The notes: generated by a model from the sequence alone, not told the origin. A stretch of 64,000 nucleotides of DNA from Gymnorhina tibicen (GCA_013399875.1 VXAZ01005702.1:599768-663767); one strand, 5' to 3'. Shown: positions 22,441-35,337, counted from the first letter of the stretch. Program-made: numbers and translations.

Positions 22441-25400
22441 AATTTATTTTTATGTTTTATCCAATGAGGAAAATTCAACACAGATGAAAGTTAATGTTGA
22501 CCTTTCTTAGTGAATATATTGTCAGAAAATTAAGACAGGTCTACTTTACTTTTCCAATCTTAAAATACACACTTTATCAAGCTTGAAAAGAAAATACATT
22601 TCACTTCCCACTTAAAGTGATTTGACTGAATATTCTTTTAAATGGCTAAGTGTAATTTCTTGAGTGTATATTTTTACATGGACAGGTATTTCTCTGTTTT
22701 AATAGGACAATGACATATTTGACAGAACTGCAGAGAACTGAAAACTGATGCCTGTAGCTAAAAAAAGTGGTTTACAACACTACCTACTTTATACCAAACT
22801 GGAATAACAGGAACTCTGAAGAGGACAGAGAAGCATGATAGAGACAGCAATATCCTAACCTTTCTTTAACTATTTATTCATGAAAGGCACTTCACCGTCA
22901 AGTTTATAATTCTGTGTTGATACTACTTTTGGGATTTGCATTAAATGACATTTTGATTATAGTATTCAAATGCCTGTGCCCTTAAATCTTTGCCATTTAT
23001 TTTGTATGCAAAAATCTTTCAGCTAAATGTCCCCATTTCCATTTTGCTCTGGATTCCACTGAGAGTATATAGGAAAGAACAACTAAGGTTCTCCTCCCCA
23101 AAAAAAGTCTTGTCAGGTAAAAGAAATTCAAATTATAACATATTATGCACCAGCTATTTGATTCATAGCTCTAGATTATAGTTTTGAGGAAAAAGAGGGT
23201 TTTGTTTTGTTAAAAGTAGACACCTTTTTTTTTTGTTTTAAATCTATCTTTGTTGCTAATAATCCAAGACATACTTAGACAAAGCAAGTGTGTGTAGTTA
23301 TTATGTAAATTCTCTGACCATGCCTTTGAGCCATAACCTTTTGAAACCATTGGGAGTTTCAACCCAAACAATTACATACATTCAGTGAGGGAAAAAGATT
23401 ACTAATGATACTGAAACAGCAACAGGGATATGACCTCAGGAAGTTCTTAAGTCAGGAAGTGCTTGCATCTGCACAACTGGGACCTAGGAAACTATTAGTA
23501 TGCAACTGCCCTGTCTCCTCTTTTCTTTGGCATCTACCACTGACCAGCGTCAGTGATAAAAATGGTAGAATGATCATCTGTGTGAGCAGAATTAAATATG
23601 TTATATTAAGCCTTACTACCTATTATATTTTTTCTTTGAGCCATATGGAACACATTTTGCTTCCACTAAAATTTTTCCTTTAGAAAACAGGATCATATCA
23701 AAATATCCGATATTTTATAAAATGTTTTGTATCTGCCATGAACTGGAATCTATCAGATTGCATTCTTCAGTCAGCCACATATTTTCCTAAAAGTTCACTG
23801 TAACAAACAAAAGCAAAATGCAAACCAGAATATTTGCCAGAGTCATGGGGAGCCCATGAGGAACAGATGATGAAAATTAAGATTTAAAAGCATACCCAAG
23901 ATGCCCTTTAACTTTTAACATATATCTTTTTCCTCACTTGAATCTAAAAGCAGTGTTTCAAAAGCACGTGGTTAATACTGTATTTAAAAATGAAATCAAA
24001 TTTCTTGGCAACAAACTGCCTCCTTAAAGAGAGAGTATTAAAGGATTTGCTACTCTTCAGTTTTGACAATTTTCCAGTTGCTGGAACTCAAAGCAATACA
24101 GAATGCAAGCATATTCTTGAAAAATGAACAAACCTATGCTCTTAATATCTGCCTAAACACTTGTTTAGACACAGGTTAGACTGTCCACTGTCATTCAAAC
24201 TAGAGTCCAGCACAGGGCTAGGACATGATTCTCTGATGAATTGTACTAAGGCACACACCTCTGTGCCTTCTCATCGATCAGAAAAGGAGAAATTAATTTA
24301 CACTGCGTGTACCACACAAAGTTAGTTGTACAAGGTAAGGAGATAATCCTGAAAGAAAGACACTACTACTGTATAGTAGTACAATTTTATGCATTTTATC
24401 AGACTGTCTGATAAAATCAGCAATACTACTTTGCACTTACTTTGACAGGATAATATAAAAAAAACAACACAATTGGGCATTAGTGTTGGCTCTAACGAAA
24501 ATGAAGTTAAAAATACCAGTGTTTTGTTATTGTCTTTTAATTTCACAGGGAAGAAATAATTCAACATTTTATTCCATACAACCTCAGAAGTGCTCAGATG
24601 AAGTAGATTTGTTTTTCTCAATAATAACTTTGGAAAATTTTAAGACAAACCTTTCAGTACTAACTGCAGTTTTTCAAGTTTTTAACACACCTTTTATTGC
24701 CAATATTTTTAAGGAGAACTAATTTGTTTTCTCTGCTTAAAAGAAAAGAAAACATGAAAGTCCCGATTGACATGATAATAGGTTTGCTCATAAAATGTGC
24801 ACTGAAAATCAACTGAATTACTTCAGAGCTGAACATTTCTGCAGAAAGATGGAAGTTAAGCATATTTCACTTAAAACTGTAATTTTTCAAAGATCTAATT
24901 AAGGCTTAAAATATTTTTTCAAGAGTTCTACATTAACATTGCTAGAGAACTTTCTGTTATAAATGAGTTGTGCTAGAAAGAAGCTGTAGAATTCAAAATA
25001 GAATTATTATACAATTTTTGTATAAGCCTAAATATCTTTATCAACATTGACCTCTAAGAACAATAACTCAATTGTGTGTGTTTACACAGACACAGCCATC
25101 AAGAGCACTGAAAAAAACCAAGGTAGCTAAGTCATAAACTGTTGGGTAGAAAGAGGCTGTTGTGTGTGTAAAGGGATGCAGCTCAGTACATTTGATTTTT
25201 CCTCCAGCACTGTAAGGTTACAGGGTATTCTACTAACCTGACAGCTTAAGGTCTCAGGACTTGTCAAGACTGTGTTTCTCCACATCACCCCCTTCTGACA
25301 GCTGAAATAGGTACAGATGTTTTCCTGAAACTCAACTGGCCTTCTGATAAATTTTTCACCATTCCCTCACGCATTTTTCTCTTCCTTAGAATTTGCACGT

Positions 25401-25979
25401 AAAACCTTTCTAGAAAAACACTATGCCACAGATACAGCATCTCCTCATTTACAGTAACTGCCAGTCAGGGATAGGACTCAAATTACCTCCCAACCCTAGG
25501 ACTAGAGAAAGTGGAATGTAACTCCTCAAACCCTTAAAAATTTCATACCACCACCAGGTTGTCAACACCTACTGAAATTAACATGCATAGAAAAACAGTG
25601 GCACAAGAAATATCTGGACATCCTAACATGGCAACAGTAGTTTGACTAGTGGTCACAAGAGCAGATCAATAGCTTGCTACTTCATCATATCCCACTTCAC
25701 CAACAGCACCCCTGTGCATATTGTTGCACAGTAAAGCACTGCCAGCAGAATAAGCATGTTCTCACAGCTCTGAAATAGGCAGTGCAGTCAAGCTTTTGCA
25801 TTGGAGAAAATGTTCAAGGACCGCAGCCCTGAAAATTGTTTCATTTCTGTGATCAGAGAGTTAATCAGGATGGAAAAGTTCATCATCAACGGTCAAGATA
25901 AACAGAAGGGTATAACTTATCTATTACAGTCTTGGGCAAAATGAGTTGGGGAAACATTAATTTATAGCCAATTGAATTA
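22441..25979. other. Unassigned AT-rich sequence
   Basis: No gene, RNA or mobile element recognised. Two adjacent small palindromes lie at 24364-24417 (separate entry). ORFs of 99 codons or fewer show no recognisable feature. Confidence 0.55.
24364..24417. repeat. Two adjacent inverted repeats
   Basis: The first pairs TACTACT (24364-24370) with AGTAGTA (24375-24381) around GTAT. The second pairs ATTTTATCAGA (24393-24403) with TCTGATAAAAT (24407-24417) around CTG; both are perfect. Two neighbouring hairpins within 54 bp are uncommon by chance, but no TIR or target duplication ties them to a known element. Confidence 0.85.
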
Positions 25980-26560
25980 TAGATGGATATTGTGAAAAAA
26001 AGAGCTAAAACATATTCTTCTTCTTCCCCTCCTCTTCTTCCCCTGGCTCGTCTTCACTGCCTCATCCCTAACTCCTCTACCTCCTCCGCCCCAGCTGTGC
26101 AGGGGAATGGGGAATCGGGACTGCTAGTCCATAGAAGCTCTTCTCTCTCCCTCCCTCCTCCTCACACTTCTCCCCGCTCCAGCCTGGGGCTTTCACACAG
26201 ACTGCAGTCCTTCAAGCTAAACGTGCATCTGCATGGACTTTTCGATAGCCATAGTTCCTTCAGGGCGTGTCCATCTGCCCCACCAGTGTCTTTCCCAGGG
26301 TTGCAGGGACATCCCTGCCGGGTCTCTCCCGCCTCCGTCCCCGCTGCCGCTCCCCCCTCGGGGCTCGCAGGGCTGTTTCCCGCACGGTTCCCTCGCTCAG
26401 CCCAGGCTGCCGGGCAGCGTTTTGCCCTCCCTTGCCCAGGCTTTCCCCGGGGCTCTCGCCCGCCCGCCCGTGGCTGAGGGGCTCAGCCGAGCCCTGCGCT
26501 GGGGCGGGAACTGGCCGTGTCTGGCATGGGGCCGCTGGAGACCTTCAGGTTAATTGTTGC
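25980..26560. promoter_or_regulatory. CpG-island-like block with pyrimidine tract
   Basis: The first part (about 26014-26160) is strongly pyrimidine-rich on the plus strand, with repeated TTC and CTCCTCC. The second (about 26315-26533) is roughly 70% G+C and holds about 22 CpG dinucleotides in some 220 bp, close to the number expected without CpG depletion. The rest of the window is CpG-poor. Such islands usually mark promoters of host genes or noncoding RNAs. A young GC-rich LTR is the main alternative. Overlapping ORFs of 164, 106 and 98 codons in three frames are the expected by-product of high GC. I recognise no protein domain in them. Confidence 0.45.
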
Positions 26561-27879
26561 TGAATCCTCCGACTTTGTCTCAGGAACTTCCAGCACACCC
26601 AGTCTGTGGGACCACAACCATCTGTGAGATCTAATGTAATTAATATTGCACCTAGAGTAAAAGTAATGTCTGGTAACTGCCAGTAATCATATAAGTGCTT
26701 GAAAATTAAAAGATTTAATTTAATCTTCTTACAGAATCATGACTAAACAAGTCTAATTCATCATGTATTATGAGAGAATACACCAATTAATAATAATAAA
26801 ACTATGTAATGGACTTGAAGCAGTATTTTAAACATGAGCATTCGTACTTAAAGCCCTCATACAGGAGCGTTGTGCAGATGACTCCTATATATAAATGTTA
26901 TAAGGAGAGCTGTTACTGAAAGATTTTTTATTTTTGTTTTAATTTAAGAGCCAAAATAGAAAATCAGTTTTCCTTTTATATATGTATATAATTAGAGTCC
27001 TCATTACAGGCATACTGGAATTTATTCTGGTGACTGACAACCATGAAATTCTAAGTGACACTCTGAGAACTCTGTCATTTATTTTCCTGCTGTCCAGCTG
27101 CATTTAAAGAACTGTCCTTCAATGTCTCAATATGAATACATTTAGACATTAGTTAATGTAGCATTCTTGACATCTATTCACCTTCAGCAGTACATTAAAA
27201 AAGACAATAAATATAAAGCAAAGTCAAGGGGCGGTCTTATCTGATGCACAATAAAATACTCTCTCTAAATCCAACCACGTGAAATACATGTAAAGGTGAA
27301 AGTTATACAGTGCTTCCAAGTATTTACTCCTTTTGAAGCTGAAATGTTAAATTCTACCAAGGTTTATTCTTATTTTTGAGGAAAGTTGTTGCAGTACATT
27401 ACAAGTCAATGCATCATTACGTACCCCAAAGCTTCTGTACGCATATCCAGCATTCCTTTGGAGCAGACTCGACTCTCAGTTCAGCCAGAAAAACTGTTGT
27501 CACCACCTGCTTTAAACACGATTAGCTTCACAGTCTGGTACTAAGCACTTAAATTCCCTCCATTTTGTAAGTTTTTCTGCTTATCCTACTTTAAAATGCT
27601 AAGCTCATCACACAATCTCAGTAGCTGTGATGAGTATATGTGTTGCGAATATAAAGCATGCTTGTACAAGATTGATAAGTCATTGAAATAAAATCATTTT
27701 ACAAAAATGTTTGCTTTATGCAAGTATTACACTTTATCAGGTGTGTGCCATAAGGTATCACTCTAGAAACTAAAAGTAAATTGCACATAAAATGAAGATA
27801 AATTTAAGAGAGACAGCTATAGTAAAGCTGGTATTATTCTTAAGCAACATACAAAATTAAACTTGAGGTGCTGCTGTGG
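26561..27879. other. Unassigned AT-rich sequence
   Basis: Sharp return to AT-rich sequence after the CpG-rich block; nothing recognisable. Confidence 0.5.
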
Positions 27880-28350
27880 CCTAGTCAAGCCATCCCGATC
27901 TCTATTCTGGTCTTCTGGTCCCAGGTGTTGTGTTCTTGTTTGCTACTGGCAAATCTTCCCTTCCTGCCTGTGTAAGAAGTGACAGTCATACCTTCAGGCG
28001 TACTGGGAATGCCCAAGCATCTCCCCGGTGTGTGGGGGGAGTTTTTCACTGTCTTTTGCAACACTGTGGATCCCGTGCAGTCCTCTGGTGGAAGGGCCTC
28101 AGGAATGGGCTGTGGGCTGTGGCCTCCCCCCGCTGGACCTGGCCAGAGCTGATTTTCAGCACAGCTGCTGAGCTGGCTTTCCTTGTGGGCACATTCTTCT
28201 CCCCCAGCCTTGCTAACCTCTCCTTAAACCTGAGATAACCGGGCAATTGTACCACCTTTGTCTTACCTCAAGTTCCTCTCAGGTGGCTTAGCTCCCAGTC
28301 CAGGTACTTGCAGAGGCACAGTCTGAGGGGAGGGGAGGTGGTTGCAGATG
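27880..28350. other. GC-richer block, unclassified
   Basis: Base composition is raised relative to the flanks (for example CCTCCCCCCGCTGGACCTGG and GAGGGGAGGGGAGG). A 102-codon plus-strand ORF (27930-28238) and a minus-strand shadow have no domain I recognise. It is likely an unrecognised dispersed repeat. Confidence 0.3.
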
Positions 28351-30474
28351 AGCAGTTGCTTCTTTGCAGTTTGCCATAGTGGGAAAAGTCCTTTGGTGAT
28401 CTTAACAGTGTTTGAGGCAATTGTGATTTTTAAGTCTCTTACAATACACATACACACACAGAGAGAAAAAGTCAGGTCTAGTAAAAAAGCTATATACCTC
28501 TTAAAGATGCTGATTTATAGAGATGTGAAACTAATCTAAATTGGAATGATTTCCTCAGAAACATGTGAGTATCTGCACATTAAGCCTTAACACTGTCAAA
28601 AGAGAAAACAAACCTAAAGGGAGTATAAAAAACATTCTGAGATTACAGTGGATTTTCTAAATGTTTCTTTATCCTTATTGTCATTAAAAATAATTTATTT
28701 CTACAACCTATAAAATCAGTATTCCTTTTTACTATTTCTGCTGAGTTTATGTTTAAAGAATTGCTTAGGGAAGAGTAATTTCATATTTCTGATATATCAC
28801 CAATAGTTGAGGCTATGTGGGAAGGCGTCCAAGTCATAATCTAAGCACAGTCAAGGAAAGAGTGCAAAATAGGAAGGGCAGCTTAATAGCTTTAAGATTC
28901 CCTTGCTTATAGGGTTTTTTACACATGCTGTTTTGACTTTTCACCTGCCCTGGGTTTTGGTGCAAAGAGAGACATGAATACCCCATTGTCTTTATACTTA
29001 AGACTGGTATCTGGATAGGCTTAGAAAACTTTTTGTATCATCTGCTCTACATGGCAAGCAGTGCAGCACCAAACGTGCAGCATTTTGTATGTGCAAAGGG
29101 AAATGAGCTAGAGTATTCAAGTTACACAGATTATGAGAAGAATGTGTTTTGGAGAGATTATATTGAATAATGAAGCCAATTTCATCAGTTTGCACCTTCC
29201 AGTCTGACTAAGCTCTCAGTACAAGTGGCTCACAGATTTCATGATTTGACAGACAACTTCTCAAAAAAAAAAATTTCCTCACATTGAGGATAGCCCAAGT
29301 GCATTTTATGGTTTTGTTTTCTATTTGAAAACAGAACAGAACAAAACAAAAAACAGTCCTAGACATGGGCATAAGAGAAGACTGCCTCTAAGATTCTTTT
29401 GCAATCCTAGTGTTAGAGGCAAGGCTAATCAAAACTTAACAAGGTGCTGTGCTATGCCAAAACAGACAAGCCATTAAGCATATTGTCTTACGACGCAGTA
29501 CGAATTTTATCTAGTGCTAGTTCAGTTGAAGCATTTAGTGTAACTGGTGGTATGTGGCACATTAATCAAATGAGAAGCATTTAGATGTTCTTTGCTTTGT
29601 AAATTATAATAAATAAATGGCATTCCTACTTGTTATTTATCTACCTTCAAACTTTAATGAATATTTCTAGTGCTAATTGCTGATTTGCTATATTTAGAGG
29701 GAACAGGAACATATGGAGATAATAGCACAATGTGATATTTATGAGGTGCCAGTTCCCTTATAAATATAGAAATTGAGTAATTAGTGTTAGAAATATTCAT
29801 TGGAATTTCAATGCACACTTTGGGATTTGAAATTAAATTGAGCTAAAGTTGGTGATCCTTGTCATAAATTAATATTTGGGGATTTGAAATTTAATTCACT
29901 GGAGATATGCCTTCAACTACTGAATAATTTAAGTAAAAGTAACACTGGATATAGCAAGCATATTTAGTGAAAGGGGAGGCATCAAAGGTCAATTACAAGT
30001 CTTTGACAGCAGAATTGTTGTTATCACGTATTTCAACACATTTGTTATTTCCCACTATGTCAATTTCACTCCTTCACTGTCTCCAGGAGCAGACAGGTGA
30101 TTTAAAAGTGGTGGGACTTACATTTTTTCCAAGTCAAGCCAGTACACAAATATATTAATTGATTATGACAGTTCTAAATTACACTATATAAACTAAATGC
30201 TTCACTGATATAGATTGATTTTGGGCTATTCTTTTAAACCACTGATAATCTTTTAAACAATAATAATACCAAAAGAAAGTTGCTTATGAAGATTTAAAAT
30301 CAGTTTTGCTAACTTGTGCCTTCTGAAAGCACCACATACAACAAAACCTAGAATGTAAATAATTCAATAATAATAATAAAAATCCACTTCAGACTTAAAT
30401 GTTTGAAAATTTAGAGGAAACACAAAATGCCTGTACAATACTGATTGATTGATTTCAGCAGAAGGCATAGAAAA
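28351..30474. other. Unassigned AT-rich sequence, possible conserved noncoding DNA
   Basis: No gene or repeat recognised. 29560-29960 is AT-rich but non-repetitive and contains many ATTA/TAAT cores, including GAAATTAAATTG and ATTTGAAATTTAATTC. Short A-rich runs with GAACA lie near 29330-29355. Confidence 0.45.
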
Positions 30475-30955
30475 GCCCTGCAGATGCATCTCTTGGGTGT
30501 TGACATACCAAAGCAGATCCAGTGAAGAACCATGAAGATGTTAAAATGATCTGAGCATCTGATACATGACAAAATGCTAAAGAGATCTGGGACTGTTTAA
30601 TGTCAAGAACAAAAGGTTTGAGGGCAACTTAGCAATTCATTTATATCAGAGGGGGGGGAATAAAACAAAACAAAACAGAGACAAACTCTTCTCAGTAATG
30701 TCTAGTGAAAGACCAAGGGGCAGTGGGCACATATTGAAATACAGAAAACTCTATAAACACAAGTAATCATTCTTACCACAAAAGTGGTCAAAACCAGCTT
30801 GACCAGAGAGGCTTGGAGGCTGTATCAGGGAGATGCTAGAAACATGGTAGAGCACAGTCCAAAGCAATCTGCTCCCTAGTTGGCCCTACTTTGAATAGGA
30901 AGGTTGGACTGGATTTTTTCCAAAGGTGCCTTTCCCAATGCCAAACCATTCTGTG
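30475..30955 (+). mobile_element. CR1 LINE 3' fragment, old
   Basis: Degenerate but ordered CR1 phrases in sense orientation: AACCATGAAGATG, then CTGAGCATCTGATACATGAC. These are followed by CAGAGACAAACTCTTCTCAG, GACCAAGGGGCAGTGGGCAC, GGTTGGACTGGATTTTTTCC, and a terminus CAAACCATTCTGTGAAG at 30955. An (AAAAC)n-type patch and a G-run (30651-30675) are embedded. No continuous coding frame remains. Confidence 0.8.
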
Positions 30956-33900
30956 AAGTCTCTAAGGAAGAATTTGTATTAAGCTTTATTCTTTACATAA
31001 GATGCCTCTGAAATGTGAGGTTCATGTGGGTAGGACGATACAATCAAGTAATACCTTCAGCTACCACAAGCATAGTTTCTGTAGAATGTGGATTTATTTG
31101 AGATATTTTGGCTATTAAAGTAGAGGTTTTGTGGCTTTTTTTTATTAATGTGAAAATATTTACTTTGCAAAGAAATTAAAGTTAAGGACATAAATTAATC
31201 ACTTCTTGATTTTCTTCCTTAACTATGCAAAAGTGTAGTAAATTATAATGTGATTATTATGTTAAGTAGCTTGGGTTTTACAAGAAGCTGACTCTTTATC
31301 TAAGTTAAATGTTTGGGAGCTTTACTTTCATTAAATGTTATCTACATTCACATAAGCAAATTCATACATAAATTCCTATTAATCAGTTTAAAATAGATTT
31401 TAATGAAAACACTTTACAATCTGAATGAGTAAAGGCTTTTAATATACACAGCAGATTTTTAACTGATTAATATTGCTGTCCGTAAGTGATAATGGATTTA
31501 TAAGCTTTAAATCTAAATGCATCTGACTACTGAATAAGTAAAACCAAATGAATTGAAGCTTTGAAGGCTTCTTATCATTAAAACTGGACATGAACGTTTA
31601 GGTGATTTTCTAATTAAAGTTAAATTAACAGCCTTTAATTCAAACATAGCACTTCAGGATCTAAACTGTGGGCTCATGTGATTCTGTAAGAGAATCATAT
31701 GCTTCTAATATAATTTGGAAAATTTCATTACCAGAAGGGCATGTCATACCTTAATTGCAGAGATTCTGACTGCAATTTAAAGCAGCAGCACATGTTTTCA
31801 GAATGAAGATCTCAAAACCTGACACATTTATATGCCTTTCATTTCATGGTTAGCTTCCATGTTTATAACCTTTCAATATTAATTGAGTATGTGGTGACAT
31901 TATTCAAAAGCAGATGTGAAGTCCAAGTTTTCAGTGAATTATTACTATGGCATTATGTGCTACTTCCTGATTTCACAGTTATGTGCAAAGAGCTCATCTA
32001 GAGCTAATTCAAAGTGATCACAGAGCTACATCACACCATTTGAAACTGCACTGAAATTCCTTGATACAATTAGAAGAATTTGCCTAATCCAATGACTACT
32101 TCTGGTGTAGTATGCTTTTAAACAGATAAATAGCTCCCACAAACACTGGCTAGACTTCTAAAGCAGTGGAAAATTATTTTATATTTCTCCTATGTTTTTA
32201 GGAGACAATGACATAGAAAAAGCATAAAAAGCCCAAGGAGATCTTGTGCAAAATAGATGCATTTACAGAAGGTCATTTTCCAAACAATGGAAAAGGTAGC
32301 AAGAGCCAGAACAAGATTGTCACCGGTAATCCTTTAATTTATTGTCTTTGTGTTTATACAATGGACACTCCCAAATCAGCTTCTGAATTTAATCTGACTG
32401 TTTCTTACCCTCTGTAAAGCAAAACCAAATGAATCCATCCAAAACACTTGATAGTCAACTGCTGAATACATCACAGAACTGCATGAGGAAATTAATACTT
32501 CATTACTGAAGCTGAGTCAGAACAATATGTATTAATGTAATAATGTATTAATGTATTAATCTTCACATGCAGATTTTAATCAGATTATTAATCTTGAAAA
32601 ATTACTTCCCAATTTTGATAACTTTTAAGATTTATTTAATAAGATATTTATTTTTAAAATTCTTGGCATAAATGTTTCTGAAAAATTTTTCCAGTTATAC
32701 TGACTCTCAGGAAGAATTTATCATCAGGAAGCTAGGAAATTTTAGATACTTGGAACTTAATCCTCTGAACAAACAGAGTAGATGATAAGCAAAGAGTCTC
32801 ACAGTTTAACAGAACTACACAGCACATGAAAACGGGGAACGTTTTCCATTAACTATTAAACTATTTCTGATATCAAGGAAATGCTGAGGCACTGGAGTAA
32901 ACACTTCTTATGCCTTCTTCAGTACCCCTTTGCTCCAGCCTGTCTTTCACTCTAGCTGTTACCTCTCATTTTGCATCTCATTTTCTCCCATTCCAGCATC
33001 TCATACCCGTTATTATTCCACTTAAGTCTTTTCTCCCAGCTCCTCCCAGGCTGTACTTACAGGATCGCAATAAGGAGCCGGAAGCCATACAGCTTCAAAA
33101 GCAGCAATCTTAACACCTCCTTCCTTTTCCCCACTTCTCATTTTCACCCCGACTGTGTCTTGTGCTGGTTTAAAATGGAACACGGTTTTGGCAAGGTAAT
33201 GGACTGAGAGCAGGAAGAGGTTGCAAAGACTAGAAGACGATGATGGAAGTAGAGTGAATGATTTTTTAGGAACAGCAGCAATTTATTGCCCATTTTGAAA
33301 TTACTTCTCGCCTTCACAAAGTCCTGGTGTATCTCCCATCAGTGCAGGCCCCTGTGTCAGATTCACTTTCCTGAAATATCTCACTTCATGGCTCCAGAGT
33401 CTCTTCTGTTGCTTAAAGTGCCTCTCCTCCTTTGGCTCTAGTTACTTTGTTTCTTCTTCTTCTCCTTAAAAGGAGAAGGACATTGGGAGAAAAAAATGCT
33501 GCCTCTGCCCTAATACCTATAACAGCACCTTGTCTCCTTCAGTTCTGTCATCTTCAGTCCAAGTTTCTGGCCAACACAGATTGAAACCTCAAAATATTCA
33601 ATTGTCAGCTTCAACTGCTTGTATGCAGCAGGGTTTCATATGCTACACATTAAATAAATTTTACGTGTTTTCATTTGAAAAAGAGAGAAAAGTGAAAAAA
33701 AGTCAAAGTTGACACCAAGATGAATATATTTATGTCTTTGTTTCTGGATGTAAAAGTCTTGCAATTTATGTGCAAGATTAATTTCTGGGCAGAGCCTCTC
33801 CTACTTTTCATTTTTCTCTTTATGAGAAATCAAAAGTCACCATGAAGAGGTCATCTTATCCAAACAGCTCCATACCAAACAGTTAAATATGTCAAGAACA

Positions 33901-34089
33901 TACAAGAAAATTAAGATTCACAGTGCTACTTTGGGTGATTGTAGACATTACTGTCAGATATTCTTTTTTTAAAAAAAAACGTAATAAACACAGGGCTGTG
34001 GAATATAACACTTTAGGTCAATACAATAATTGTTTTAGATAGAAGTGCCAATCTCAAAGTCCCATATAGACCCAAACTCTGTATAAAGA
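30956..34089. other. Unassigned AT-rich sequence, possible conserved noncoding DNA
   Basis: No gene or mobile element recognised. 31130-31720 is AT-rich and dense in TAAT/ATTA cores without simple repeats. TATTAATG repeats three times near 32530-32560. A 20-bp perfect inverted repeat (9-bp arms CTTCTCCTT/AAGGAGAAG, AA spacer) lies at 33459-33478. Confidence 0.45.
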
Positions 34090-34560
34090 CACAATCAATG
34101 CTAAGAATTTTTGATGCCACTGAGCGCACTGTGAGACCTCACCATCTTTGCCCAGTACCCCAAGGCTCCTCCTACTCTGCCTGTGGCCCAGGACCCCATT
34201 TCAGCCCCATGGGCCTCAGACCCTGCCCAAGTGATGCCACAGCAGGGCCCACTTCCATCTTCCCACAGCCGTGCCCTGCCTGGCCATGGGTCCTGCTGAG
34301 CTGGGCTCATCTGTGAGCCCACATCCTGGCCTGGCCTCAAGCCATTTTCATCTCCAGTGAGTTGTTGGATGCCAGGGCTTCGGGCTGCTCCTGTACCCTC
34401 AGCTGCCCTGCTCCTGGCTGGGGCAGTGGGCTGGGGTCTGGCTGCAGGATTTGCCCTGACTCCTGTAGTGGAATCCTTGGCACTCACTCAGGGCCACGGG
34501 GAGCCACTGATGCCTCTGCTGCCTTGGCAGGATTTTAGTGTACGGCCACATGAAAATTAA
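34090..34560. repeat. GC-rich block, probable unclassified dispersed repeat
   Basis: A sharply bounded GC-rich segment (CCATGGGCCTCAGACCCTGC, CCTGCCTGGCCATGGGTCC) in an AT-rich setting, abutting a CR1 copy on its right. ORFs on both strands (up to 128 codons) overlap fully, which argues for composition rather than coding. I do not recognise the family. An ERV LTR fragment is possible. Confidence 0.4.
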
Positions 34561-34604
34561 ATCACTGTCATTTACATTTTGCTCTTGTTTAAGCAAAAAT
34601 ATTT

Positions 34605-35100
34605 TTCATTACCAGCTCTGGTGAGGCCACACCTGGAATCCTGTGTCCAGGTCTGGACTTTTGAGTACAAGAGAGACATGGACATACCAGAAAGAGTAAA
34701 GTGACAGGCCATGAAGATGATGAAGGGATTGGAGCATCTCACCAGTGAGGAAAGGCTGAGAGAGCCAGGGCTGGTAAGCCTGGAAAAGAGAAAGCTCAGA
34801 GGGGATATCACCAATATGCACAAATACCTGATGGAAGGGTCCAAAGAAGACAGAGCCAGACTCTTCTCAGCTGTGACCAGTGACAGACCAGAGGCGATGG
34901 GTACAGACTGGAACAGAGAAGGTTCCACCTGAACGTCAGAAAACAGTTTTTTACTGAGACTGTGACTGAGTACTGTAGAGGCTGCCCAGAGAGTTGTGGA
35001 GTGTCCCTTCTTGGAGGTATTGAAAAGTCATCTGGACGTGATCCTGGCAAACCAGCTTTAAGTTGTCCCTTCTAACCTCAACTGTGCTGTATTCTGTGAC
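34605..35100 (+). mobile_element. CR1 LINE 3' fragment
   Basis: Sense-oriented CR1: CTCTGGTGAGGCCACACCTG, then GAATCCTGTGTCCAGG. This is followed by GCCATGAAGATGATGAAGGG, CCTGGAAAAGAGAAAGCTC, GGCTGCCCAGAGAGTTGTGG and a worn 3' terminus CTGTATTCTGTGAC near 35100. The 73-codon ORF at 34711-34932 is a readable slice of the RT C-terminal region (LEHLTSEERLREPGLVSLEK). Confidence 0.92.
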
Positions 35101-35335
35101 GCAAAGGAATTATGCTACTGAAACTAATCTTAGTGTATGGCCTATTTGTCCCTATTTCTCCAGCAGACTGTATACTGGAGAAAGATCAAAAAAAAAGGAA
35201 CTTCCTTCACCCCCTCTATTGGCAAGCAAGAGTTAAAGCTCCTTGTATTGACTGTCAAGATAATAGAACAAGACTACATAGTCTTAGGTTCTGTCTGGCA
35301 GATAATCAAACTTCCAGCATGCCTTACTCACTTCA
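35101..35335. other. Unassigned sequence before an A-rich tract
   Basis: No similarity recognised. It ends in AATAAA (35335-35340), which merges directly into an A-rich tract. This could be the end of a small retroposed transcript, but no target duplication was identified. Confidence 0.35.
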
Positions 35336-35337
35336 AT

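Noticed and set aside
24322..24621. 99-codon minus-strand ORF with hydrophobic segments
   Set aside because: AT-rich chance ORF crossing two palindromes, with no recognisable domain or supporting signals.
25983..26477. 164-codon ORF rich in Ser and Pro
   Set aside because: It spans a pyrimidine tract and a CpG-rich island, where stops are rare in all frames. Three overlapping ORFs exist and none resembles a known protein.
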